Assembly (NCBI GenBank): GCA_051453625.1
Contig: JBOZIK010000001.1
Coordinates: forward strand, 190,382,171 to 190,446,170
Origin: Welwitschia mirabilis
Lineage: Eukaryota > Gnetophyta > Gnetopsida > Welwitschiales
Reading direction: 5' to 3'
Length of the DNA stretch: 64,000 bases
In this document: positions 32,351-44,019 of the stretch, piece after piece
Layout of the letters: each line of letters starts with the position of its first letter
Numbering within the stretch: position 1 is the first letter of the stretch
Made by a program: the position numbers and the translations under genes
Notes under the pieces: generated by a model
Told to the model about the DNA's origin: nothing
What the model saw: only the letters and a program-made list of their open reading frames with translations
Database searches by the model: none

Positions 32351-35300
32351 AAAGATAGTTTGAAGCGAGTTTACAAAAATTTATTAATCTAGACGACTCA
32401 TTAATTGGTCATTCCTTGACAAGTTAGTACCCTAAAAAGGAAAGATAATCATTTCATTTTAAATATTTAAAAAATTATTGATAGTTGTGATCCTTAATTT
32501 TTAACTAAAATATTTGCTATTTGATAACACTCCTAACATTACACATTACATTTTTCCTTAGCACCCTTACCCTTGTTTGGGGTGATGTCTAGTATTCATA
32601 GTTTGCATCAATATGGTACTACTTACAGGGCCTATACCAAAATAGTGCTTTACCCCTTCCAAACCGTGTTGACCCATGTAACAGAAGGCTCTATGATACA
32701 ATCCAGGCAGTCTGCATTATGTATGATAGGGTAGGATAGGGTAGGGTAGGGTAGGGTAGGGTAGAGGTAATCAGTAATCAGCGTACTTAACCATCCATCC
32801 TCAACAAGATAAAAGGATCAGAACCAAGAGTAAAATTAAGCTATTTCAAATCCTTAAATGGTCTTTATTTTAATTTCCATTTCTATTTTTGCAAACTATT
32901 TAGCATACTATTTGGCACAATTCCTAATCCCATAAGTAGTGATTGCCACTAATCAATCCATCTTGTGGGGCCAATTGGACTAGGTTCAACATTCTAGAGA
33001 GATTCAAGAATCTTTTCACCTAGATATCATATGAAGATGAATGGATGCATGTTGAAAAAAAAACACATGATATGACAAAGATTGTTATTGTTAGATATGA
33101 AAATCAAATAAATTAGAAAATTATGAGAAAGTGGGATCCTAAGGCATTGTGAGTATTCCTTGACTATGTTAGAAGGATGAATAAGATAAATACAATCTTT
33201 TATACTAGCATATATATAAAAAACTACTAATTACCACATCTTAGATTTCTCTAGGTATTGAATTAAAGGATAGAAATTTGCATTAAGATCAAGAACATAA
33301 TCCTCTTTAAGATTATTTCAAGATCTTTTTTCTGTTAATATATATTTATAAATTACTTTTCTTATTTTATCAAAATTGCTTTTGATCATATGAAAGTCAC
33401 CACAATGAAAAAAAAAAAGGAAAAAAGGGACAAAAATCCCTTGGAATATTAGATAGTAATATCAAAAGATCATGTTAAACAACTAATTTCTTGACTAGAA
33501 AATAAGGAGAATAAATATTACATAGCTTCAAAATACCTTTGTAACTATGAAAGGTGGTCAAAATGGCTCAATCCTCACTATGTGATCCATACATAATTGA
33601 CTTGTCACATCATTATGATTGGTTAAAACAACTACATTACCTTTACCTTTTGCATGATTTGTGGGAGGAACTATTGAATTTGCAGGATCCGACAATCCAC
33701 AATAGTGAAATATTATAGAAAAAAATAAAATACAAAAAAGCATGTTAATTATGAGGAAAATTGTTTGTAATTCTAAATCAGAGTTTGTCTAGCAAACCTT
33801 AAACATTCATATAAAATATTAACATGCCTCTTTTAAGAAATATTATAAATATTTATTAACATTTATTTTTTATGAAGGAGGTCATTATCCTAAAAGTGAC
33901 ATTGCATAAGTTATTAAAACCTAATTTGATGTGCTAATTTATAGCATCAAACTTATTATTATTAGGAAGGGTAAATATTTTTTAAATATGGGTAGAGATG
34001 ATAGTATCTAGAATAGATAAAACTAAGGATTCCAGAATCATACCTTACTTATGTCCTTTTATAATGAGTATATGTGCAAGGATCTAAATTAGCAATAATG
34101 ACCTTTAATTTTGCAAGAATATAATTTTAAAAAGACATCTTTTTTCTTTCATGTTTAAGATAATAAAATGAGATATCTTAGAATGCATTTATCATTCTGT
34201 ATAGTTCTACTTTAAGGATGCATGAGGTTTTTAATTTTCTTTAGTAATGTTTGCACTAGTTAATTAAAATTATTAATTTAGATAATTTTTTTAGAAGGAA
34301 TAGACTTGAAAGATGGTTCTTCTCTTCTTTTATATAAATTTAAAATGCTTATAGTTTTCTAAATTTAGTGATAAGATCGAATATCATATGTAATAGAAAA
34401 TGAGAACTGAAATATTTTGATGATTTATGGATTAAGATTTTAAAGAGATATAGAAAATAACTTCACTTCAAAAATACCAACACTTTCTTTGGTTTTTGTT
34501 ATATCAAGCACCTCCATAAGGACAGTCTTTTAGATACTTGGGAATTGAATATGTTCTCTATCCATTATGCAATTTGTGGAAAGATTTTCATACATTTAAT
34601 TATTATTGTTATGTTAGGAGAGTCTAGATATGAGTTTCTAGTGTCCCTAATGGTTTCTATCCATCTTGAAATCATCCTATCCTAAGAAAACATCCAGGGC
34701 TTGCTAGACCTTTTTTTCCCCTTTGCATTCTTCATTATTTATTAGAATTCACATGTAAAGTCTTTTTCCTTGAAGCTAATGCAAATGCTTTTCTTAATTG
34801 TCAAATGAAATTTAATATTATTCATTACACGAAATTTCCAATTTGGAAATAAGTAAAGGTGTAGCTATAGGTTAATTACATCCTTTAGCTTATTGATTAT
34901 TGGTTTGGATCATGTTTAGTGTCTTGCATTCCACCTCATGATCCTCCTTATCTGGAGCCTTCACTATAGCCAGAGAGTTATAATAGAAAAATAAATTATA
35001 CTCCACTTATAGAAAGAAGAAGCATGATTATTATGAAAGAAAAGATTTCATGATGAGCTCTTTAGAAAGAGCCTACTTAAAATTATTGTTGGGGTTCAAA
35101 TTTATATCAGAATAGGGCTATCACAAAATTTATACGCTTTCTCCCAAACTCCTTTCTTTTTGCAATTCAAACTATTACAAGTAATCACAATAGAGTTAAG
35201 GATAATAAGGATTCATTTATTTCCTTAGATGAATAAGTCAATAAAAATTAGTTATTATTGTTCTCATGATTTCTCATGTGAAATTATATCATGTTTTATA

Positions 35301-37195
35301 TTTTCAAAGTATTTGACTTTGACTTGGAACTAGTGATATATGGGTCTATCAAACATATGTGTTTTTGATGTAACGTTGTTTAAGTTAATATTAAAGTTAT
35401 TTGAGTCCACAATTTCTTACCCCCTCAAGTATCCTAATATCATACTTTTCTTCTTAAGTAATGCTAAACTAGTTTAAAGAATTAACTTTTATGGAATACA
35501 AGTCATGGAATAATTCAAAACATAAATATTTCCAAAGAGATATTCTAAACTTATTTTCAAGTTATTATGAAATTCTATTAAAAAAAAATATTCGTGAGAA
35601 TAACACTTAGTAATATGCTCATCCTAATCCTCATCTTACTATGGAATGTCAAATTTTAAATTTAATTTTAGTAAGTTAAAAAATCCAAATACACATACAC
35701 ATTGATGCAAAAACACACATACATAAAATTAGTTTTTCCTTCTTATATCTTTCTTACTTCAACACCTTGCATAGTATTAATTTCTTTTTATTATACTTTA
35801 ACTGGAAGACATTATCTATTACATAAGTGTCTTTTCATAACTTGGTTTATGAATTTAATGTATAAGAATAATATTTTATTAAGGTTTTTATCTATAAAAT
35901 TATGATAATTTATAAATAATTTTAAATTTATAATTATTTTAATTATACTATTGCCTATTGCATTATAGAAAAAATATATATATTTTTGAGAAACATAAGC
36001 AATGTTTTCCTATGAAGACGACATGTTTAATGATTAGAGTTATCACTTATAGCATAATTGCTTAATCATTAAACATACAATAATCATCTGTATGCATATG
36101 TTTTGTTTTTTAAACATGTCTCATGATACATGAAAAACATATTTTAGTTTCATATATCCCCACATATGTGTGTGTATTCAGACATGCCTTATGATACCAA
36201 CAGTCAAAATATTATGGTTTTGTATATCCACATGAAATTATAGATAAATAGATACTTTTCTTTGCCTTTTAAGGATAATGCAATGGTGATCCTTGGAAAT
36301 TTCCTTCAAGATGTTAAAACAATAATATGTTTGTAGTCTCTTATCATCATCATCATCATATTAATTTTGCATGGTGTATTTCTTGTGTTATCCATTTCAC
36401 ATAATAACAAAATCATTTTTTCAAGTTGTCTTCTTGCATATACCTCATGTAGTGGGATCACATGAAGTCTTTTGGTGTAATTTCTATTAACTATTCTTTT
36501 CATTATAACACATAAGGAATTTGTTTATTATTCCATGAATCTTTTTATTTTCTAACTTACAATCCTTCTTATTTTTCTAAATATCGTTTTGTGATATTTT
36601 CAATGATTTCCTTTTTGTATCATTATGTGTGTTTATAGGATCCAATCCTTTTCACTTATTCCTAAGGTTCAAAGAAGTCTTAGTAGTCATCAATTCCTTC
36701 TAGGAGAGACTAGAAATAAATTTATATGTACTTCTTACTAGTAAGATTTTCTATTTATGAATATTTATCATAGAATTTAGTATATTGTATAGCTAAATAA
36801 TTCCAAAGTAGTTTAAGTTTTAACCATATTGTTACTTTTTGATAATAATGAAGCTTCTATATTCCATAAGAGATATGAACAATCATATGAAGGAAAATTA
36901 ACATTTATAATACCTTTCTTTATTCTCTTTTTGGGAATACTTTATTATGGTCTAAAATTATTTTAATCATATTTTTAAGGAATATTTAAACTTGTAAATA
37001 TTTATTAGATAAGTTTTATTATAATAGACGTATCACAATCAAATTTAACACTGGCTTTAGCTTAAAATGCTATTAAAAAGGTTTTATTGTTACTAGCTAA
37101 TGGAAGGGTAGTTTAATTAATGGAAGACTTATCCTCTATTTAGGAGGTTATACATTTGAACCTTTAGATGTTCTACTTAGCATATGTGAAACCTT
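32351..37195. other. AT-rich intergenic, no recognisable gene
   Basis: Contains a short (TAGGG)n array (separate entry) and an ATC microsatellite near 36,345-36,360. Frames are short and AT-driven. Part of this may be the 5' portion of the minus-strand LINE, but no endonuclease motif could be read. Confidence 0.4.
32727..32764 (+). repeat. (TAGGG)n interstitial array
   Basis: About seven TAGGG units with one TAGGA variant. It differs from the plant telomere unit TTTAGGG. Runs of GGG separated by TA could fold as a G-quadruplex. Confidence 0.92.
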
Positions 37196-37556
37196 TGTTG
37201 GGTATATTTGACATGGTAATGACAACATTTTATTATTAAAAGGAAATAAAATACAAAGAGGCAAAATAAGTCATATGTTCAAATCAGTATGAGCGATTGG
37301 TTGAGTCAAAATCTCTATTTGTGAATTGTATTAGAATACATGAGAGATATGAGTAATTTGAGGAAGGATGTTGAAGAATTATGTATAAATTAAGTTTTGA
37401 GAGTTAATGAAAAACATTCCCATCAAGTACCTGGCATAGTCAACGGGTAGGGCATCCATGTTTGATGAATTGATTTCATTCTTATTTTATGCATGATGCA
37501 TTCTCCTCTTAATGCTCATCACGTATGTTTGTCTAAGGTATTTAAAACCTTTCACA
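37196..37556 (+). repeat. 5' LTR of the 37-43 kb element
   Basis: Homologous to 43,025-43,388, with shared words CAAAGAGGCAAAATAAGTCA and TTTATGCATGATGCATTC. It ends near TTTCACA shortly before a gap. Confidence 0.7.
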
Positions 37557-37575
37557 AGGTATTTCTGTTTAAGGT

Positions 37576-37710
37576 NNNNNNNNNNNNNNNNNNNNNNNNN
37601 NNNNNNNNNNNNNNNNNNNNNNNNNNNNNNNNNNNNNNNNNNNNNNNNNNNNNNNNNNNNNNNNNNNNNNNNNNNNNNNNNNNNNNNNNNNNNNNNNNNN
37701 NNNNNNNNNN
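37576..37710. other. Assembly gap, 135 N
   Basis: Lies between the 5' LTR and the LINE remnant, so the junction and any primer-binding region are not visible. Confidence 0.95.
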
Positions 37711-37739
37711 AACCATGTTTATTTATCTTTAAATCCAAA

Positions 37740-40700
37740 TATTATCATATCTCATCATAAGAAGCTCCCAGTTTCAGCTGATTACACCCAAGTCTTATGT
37801 GACCGTTTCCCCATTCTATGATTCATCTAATCTCTTAATGCTTAGCACTTCAACATAGATCTCTTTATTTTTAACACCTCTTTCCTTCATAATATAAACA
37901 TGTGTTCTCTCTTCATGCACATTTGGAACATTGTTCCTCATCCTGTTAGTAAAGATAATTGGATTAACTAGTGGAATAACAGTATTTTAAGTACTTAGTA
38001 TTTTCCTAAACATGCGGTTAAACTTTTAACAGCAAATATAGATTCTAATTAGAAAAGTCTTATGAAAAATGTAGATTTTCTTCACATGAAAGTTAACTTG
38101 GGGCATTGTATCAACTTGGATTTTGATCTACTAAAAATCTATAAGGATAGACTAAGACAAGTTGAGCATTACAAGGCTCAAAGTGTCCACCATCGTGCTC
38201 ACTTATCTTGGTTGTAAATGGATGATTAAGCTTTATCTTATTTTTTAAAATTCTTAAAAGGGAATTACTCCTCTCCTCATATAGAAGCTATGGAAGAGGG
38301 GAATGTGATCCATACTTCTAGAGAGTAGATTCTTTAATTGTTTTATAATTATTACTCTCAGGTCTTCTCTGATAGTATAGTCGATGACTCAACTATTGGC
38401 ACTCGTCTCAGTAATATTTAGCCCTTCAATTAAAAATATTTTGGTGATGATTAGTGCCTCTCTAAAGCTGAGTTTCTTAATGCCCTTTAGCAACTCAAGG
38501 ATGTCAAATCTCCAGGTTTGGATGACTTTCCAAGAGAATTCTTCTCCAAATTCTGGCATATAATTAGATCGGATGCTTATAATGTTTACAAAGAAGGTTT
38601 AGGCAAAAAATCCATAGGAACTTTTCTCAACGCATGAATAGTTCAACTTTTGCCTAAATCAGATGACTTACACAACCTCAACAATTGGATACCTATCACT
38701 TTTTTAAATGTTATCTATAAAATAATTGTCAAATCTGTGGCCAACAGGTTAAATAAATTTCTCCATTCTCTTATCAATAAAGAGAAAACTGGTTTTGTTC
38801 AGAATAGGTATATCTTGGATATTGTTCTAACTGCAGTTGAATCTATGCACTGGGCAGACACTTCCTTTCAACAGGCTATTCTTCTGAAGCTTGATTTTAC
38901 TAAAGCCTATGACAGACTCAATTGGCATTTCCTTACTAGAGTTATCTGCCATTATTAACTTGGCAAATTATTTGAGAATTATGTTCAAATGCTTCTAACC
39001 GATGCTACTTTTGTTATCAACATTAATGGTGTCTTCTCTTGTCCTATATCCCTTTAGCGATTAGTTAGGTAGGGGTGTCCCTTAGCTTTTTATCTTTTTA
39101 TCATAGTAGCTGATACTCTTGGAGTCCTTCTTAAAGCTCACTACTCCTCGAGTAATCTTCATGGTATTCACCTTCCCAATGGTAATTCTGTTTTCTATAG
39201 TCAATTTGTGGATGACACCTTTCTCTTAATTAAAGAGACTAAATCCAATTTTCAAAAAGCTATAGATATTCTAAACATTTATTTTCTAGCTTCAAGATCA
39301 CTAATTAATTGGAATGAAACCACTGCCATTCGTTCCACTCTTACTGAAAGACCTGCTTGGTCCTACTGCTTTAATATCCAATGGCTCTTCCCCATTAATC
39401 ATTTTAAACTTTTGGGAATCCCCATGGCTTTATTAGATACTCCTTCAAATATGTGGCAGATGGTTATCAATAAGATTAAATACAAAGCTGTTAAATGGTC
39501 TGGCAAATTCTTGTCCTTAGTAAGGAGGCTTGTTGTTTATGTCCATATCCTTAGTGCTATTTCAATTTATTATGCCTCTTTCATGGCCCCTTCTAATTCT
39601 ACTTATGACACTGTTAACAAAATTCTATGAAGCTTTTTATGGGGGAACACTTCAAGTGGTAAAGTTTTTCATAGAGTTGTGTAGAGTGCTTTTTGATATT
39701 CCAAACATTTAGGTGCTTTAGGGATTCCATCCTTAGAACATCGAGGTATTTTATTAGCCTCTAAATGAATAGTTTGATCCTTGGAAGGGGATGAGGCCTA
39801 GAAGGTTTTATTTAGGCATTATTTTGCTAATAGCAATATGTGTTCTAACTAGTTAAGGAAAGGTGTGCACTGGAGAAATTCTATTTTTTCTTATGACAAC
39901 TTCAAAGGCAAAGGATCTCATGTTTTTTAGCAAATTTTTAAATCTTGATACAAACTTAAAAGTTTTCTGCTTTAACAACTAGCCAATTTAAGTAGCAATT
40001 AGCTTACCACTCATTCTCCTTGGTGGTCTCTAGCCTTTAAATTTGCAGATAACTCTTTGGCTTCTTATTTTCCAGTTATATTTCGAAGATTGGTTAAATC
40101 AGAGCTTCTCCACCTAAACCAATTTGTAGTGCAACAAAATAGTCATATTAGAATCAGTTGGTCTCAACTTAAATCCCAATGGAAGGTTCAAAAATTAGTT
40201 CTTCGCATTATCAGGTGCATAGAAAATAAGGTTTCTAGTATTGAGTGGCATTACACTAATAAGAACTAGTGGGATGATTGGCTTTGGTCTAATGGTAACC
40301 CTATTATCAAGCTGTCTCTTTCTAAAGATTGTACATGGTTTCAAGACTTTATTAGTCTTATTAGAAAGCTAAACTCCAAATGGCATCTCAACTAGATGGA
40401 AGATAATTGGATAAGATTTTTCAAAGAAGTTTAGAAGATGAATCCTAAAAATGAAAACTTCTTTTGGTGTATTACTCATCAAGACCTTTCTATTGAACAT
40501 CATCTTCAACTTTTGAAAGTTTTCCATACTTTGTGCCCAATATGTCACGTCCTGAATCCTTCTAGCATACTTTCTGGGATTGCACCATCACTCAATAGGT
40601 CTGGGATTTGATTTCAAATATTGGTGGTTTGAGCACTTAGCTTTAGTATTCTACTTCTCGTTCTTTGCAAGCTACCCCAGATACTCTCTATAAAGCTGGT

Positions 40701-40930
40701 GGGAACATCCTTATTCTTGAATGCACTCACTTTATCTGGAAAACTCGGTGCCATGCTTGGTTTAATAAGGATTCTCTTCAAGTCTCCTCCTTAAACATTA
40801 AATTCTCAATCCTAGCGGTAGTTCTCCTTTGACATGAAACTTCCAATATTCATAAATATTACAAATTTCTAAAGATTCACTACAAAGCTCATCTAAAAGG
40901 AATGGTGCTCTCTAACTCCCAGTAATCATC
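37740..40930 (+). pseudogene. LINE (non-LTR) ORF2 remnant, plus strand
   Basis: A long series of frames in ORF2 order. First comes the spacer after the endonuclease (about 37.9-38.3 kb). The RT domain is longest in 38,650-38,958, with ITFLNVIYKIIVKSVANRL, FVQNRYILD and LKLDFTKAYDRLNW. The catalytic motif FVDDT is at 39,205-39,219, within the 140-codon frame 39,208-39,630. After it, FHRV and LGALGIPSLEHRGI-like blocks belong to the region after RT. A frame at about 40.5-40.9 kb ends the similarity. The two catalytic Asp are kept but stops and frameshifts break it at many points. The endonuclease is missing or lies in or before the gap, suggesting 5' truncation. LINE ORF2 copies its RNA at nicked genomic DNA; this copy cannot. 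Confidence 0.88.
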
Positions 40931-41040
40931 TACTCTTTATTCTAGTAACTGTCCCAGGGGGTGAAGTTACTTTCTATCCTTCTTTGGGATCTGCTAAGAT
41001 GTATTCTTTTGTTAAGCTTTTCTCCACCTTAACAACAACC

Positions 41041-41074
41041 ACCCCCCCTCCCCTCCCCCCCCTTCCCCTTCCGA
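41041..41074 (+). repeat. Poly-C-rich tract
   Basis: C runs interrupted by single T or TT, lying about 100 bp after the last LINE-like frame. Confidence 0.9.
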
Positions 41075-43013
41075 TTAAAGGGATTCATGCTGAACAGCTT
41101 TTTTTCGGATTCTATAAGACCTTTTTGGTAGAAATTAGATTAGTTTTAGTATTTTTCATGTGAAAGTTACCATGATTCACTGCTATGCCAAATCACATCT
41201 CCAATGGTTGTTCCTTACTTGATTTATTTTAATTTAACGAGAACTTCTGATGTGATTGAATGATAGGTTTGGATGTAAAAAATGCAGTGGAAATTTTTGT
41301 TCTCCTTCACTAGAGAAATGCAATTGAATAAGCTTGATGTCATTTGAAGTAATATCCTAGAGGATTGTGAAATTTGAAGCAAGGGAAGCTTCTGGACTAT
41401 GGTTTGAAAGAAAGCAGATCCAAATCCCCAGCTTTAGTTATGAGAATATCCCAGCAATTCATTTTTTGTCTGCAAACTGCTAAAGACTTACCTTTCAGAT
41501 GTTCTTTCTTCCACTTTATGGTCACTGATTATATTTCAATCTTTTTGAACCCCCGATTTTTCTTATAGATAGTATGTATGGTTTCTTTCAAGAAACTATT
41601 CTTCATACTCTGTTATATTTTAGACTCTAATATTAGAGATAAAAATGTTAGCATTGAGGACAGGCTGCTCCAGACCTTTGCAAGCAGGCTAGTGATTTAA
41701 AAGGATTTGCATCTACTTAGAGGGCCATGTTTTTGATATGTATTTCTTCTAAATGTAGATGAAGATTAATATTTGTTACATGAAGTTTTTTGTGATCCAT
41801 CTACCTATGTTTCTAGCTAAGAATTCTATCAGGATACGAGGCTATGTGATAGGAGGTCAATCTAAAATAATAGGTGTGAAGGGCTTTGGTAGAAGAAGCA
41901 AAAGTATTTGTGGACTAAGACTTGTGTGAATGTCTTATTCATGTTATAATGCAATCTATTCTCTTAATCGATTTTTGATGTTAACAATCCCATAACTGTG
42001 CTTTAATAGATTGAATTATTTTGAGCATGACTTTGACTTGTTTTAGTTTACTAAAAAATCAAGGCATTGACAAAATAGGTGAATCCTATGAAGCTTTGAG
42101 ACTAGTAAGACTCAAAGGCATGGATGCTTGATGATTATATATAATGATCGCTAGCATTAAAGCATGGTTGTATTTGATGTCCTTCATTTTCTAATGGTTT
42201 TTTATAGTTGATCATGGTTTATGTCAATGATTTGGGCTAGAATTAATTTCATAAATTGTCAAAATAGTGGGTATAATGAGCCCAATTTACCTTTTGATTA
42301 ATAATTTGAAGTAGAAAAGGATTCTTTGTAGTTGCAAAGAAAAATGGGTATTGATAAAGGATGACTTAAACAAGGTTTACAATATTATTAGCATTTAAGA
42401 TAATTTTAGATCTAGTTTTTAAATTTGAAATTTATCTTGGAGTTTGCCTTTATAGTATGAATTCTTGTGTAATGACTTTCTATGCAAAATCTTTGTTAAC
42501 ATTGAGGGGGTGCAGAGTTGCACATATTTAATACCAAGAATAAGAGATTTTTGCCATTTCGAAGTGAAGTATTTTTATATTGTAATGTATTTCATGAAAA
42601 AGCCTTGTATGATATTTCCCTTGGAATTTTAATTATAAGGGTTACTTAGAATGTAAAGAAGGCATCAACACTCCTTTCAACTTACATTTAATGTGCTTTG
42701 TGTATTGTGTGGTCTGAAATTGGAATAAGGAACACATAAGCCTAGTTGGTTTACTTGATGATAGTGATCCACTCTAGAGGAAAGAGACTAAAGTAAAGCA
42801 TGGAGGAGGAAGCCCTTAGCACCATATCAGTTGATACATGGACAATCCATTAAAATATGAGATAATGAGAAATATTCTAAGTTAACCTCAAGAATTGTTA
42901 GGAGTACATAACTCTCCTTGCAATATCATGGGATGAATTTTCTAATGTTATTAGATGTGTTGCATGAAATTGAATAGTGCATACATCAAGGGGATGTATA
43001 CAATGTTATCATT
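41075..43013. other. No recognisable gene; interior of the 37-43 kb element
   Basis: Short frames only, none with a retroelement motif, up to the polypurine tract before the 3' LTR. Confidence 0.45.
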
Positions 43014-43024
43014 AAGGGGATGAT

Positions 43025-43388
43025 TGTTGGGTATATTTGGCATGGTAGTGCCAACATTTTATTATTAAAATGGAAGAAAATACAAAGAGGCAAAATAAGT
43101 CATATGTCCAAATTAGCATGAGTGATTGATTGAGTTAAAGTCTTTATTTGTGGATTGGATTAGAATACGTGAGAGATATGAGTGATTTGAGGAAGGAAAT
43201 TGTTAAAGAATTATTTGTAAATCAAGTTTTCAAAGTTAATGAAAGCATTGCCAGTCATTGTCCTCGACATGGCCAAGTGCTGGGACATCCAAGTTTGATG
43301 AATTGATTTCATTCTTGTTTTATGCATGATGCATTCTTCTTTTAATGCTCATCACATATTTCTGTCTGAGTTTAATGGATTTAAAACC
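43025..43388 (+). repeat. 3' LTR of the 37-43 kb element
   Basis: Partner of 37,196-37,556, directly preceded by a polypurine tract. Similarity fades after TTTAAAACC. Confidence 0.7.
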
Positions 43389-44014
43389 CTCCAATTAAAT
43401 CATATATGTTGATGATTATTATGGTTGTACTTCGGAGGAAGTTATGATTACCAAAATTTTTGAGTTCAATATTGTCCCCATTCTCAATTATGCAAAAAAT
43501 GATTTTTTTAAAAACATCTTTCAAGTATCTTTTTCTAAAACAGAAATATCTTAAGAGAGTATATTCCATTCTTTAATTTATTTTAAAGTTCATACAAATG
43601 CCTTGGAAGTAGAGCCTATTCCACCTTTATTTGCATATAAAGCCTTCTTTGCTTCTTTGGAGTATGCACTTTAGGACTAGTATCTTCTTTAAGGAAAGAG
43701 GTGAAAACCTATTTCATAGTTTCTAGTAATATTCTAAGAAAGGGTATCTTTACTAACTACTTCAATGCTTAAAGTTTTCACTTTATATTTGTGATTTTTA
43801 TTATAATGTTTTATAAAACATGTACTTCTTCTTTACTTTACTCATGGATTCTATGGATTTTGCTTTGTAGCTCTTTTCCATATCATGAACTTGGGATATT
43901 TTTTATGTCCAAAGTAGTTATTACTTTTGAAATTGTTCATTATTCTTTTTTACCTCAAAATTTTCATTTTTAATTTTTTTTAAATTCTTATTAATTGAAC
44001 TCTTAATTCATTGA

Positions 44015-44019
44015 GTAGA
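44015..44019 (+). other. Left target-site duplication, GTAGA
   Basis: Directly precedes the LTR start TGTCATATCCC. The same five bases follow the distal LTR end at 50,815-50,819. Confidence 0.85.

Larger units (their letters stand above)
37196..43390 (+). mobile_element. LTR element with ~0.36-kb LTRs, interior occupied by a LINE
   Basis: Direct repeats at 37,196-37,556 and 43,025-43,388 both begin TGTTGGGTATATTTG and stay similar for about 355 bp. The second is preceded by AAGGGGATGAT, a polypurine tract, so it is the 3' LTR. A near-copy of this tract (CAAGGGGATG) lies about 28 bp further upstream. The start sequence and polypurine tract suit Copia, but no Copia protein could be read inside. 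About 3.2 kb of the 5.5-kb interior is a LINE ORF2 remnant. Target duplications were not found. Confidence 0.65.

Noticed and set aside
32727-32764. True telomere remnant
   Set aside because: The unit is TAGGG, not TTTAGGG or TTAGGG, and the array is very short.
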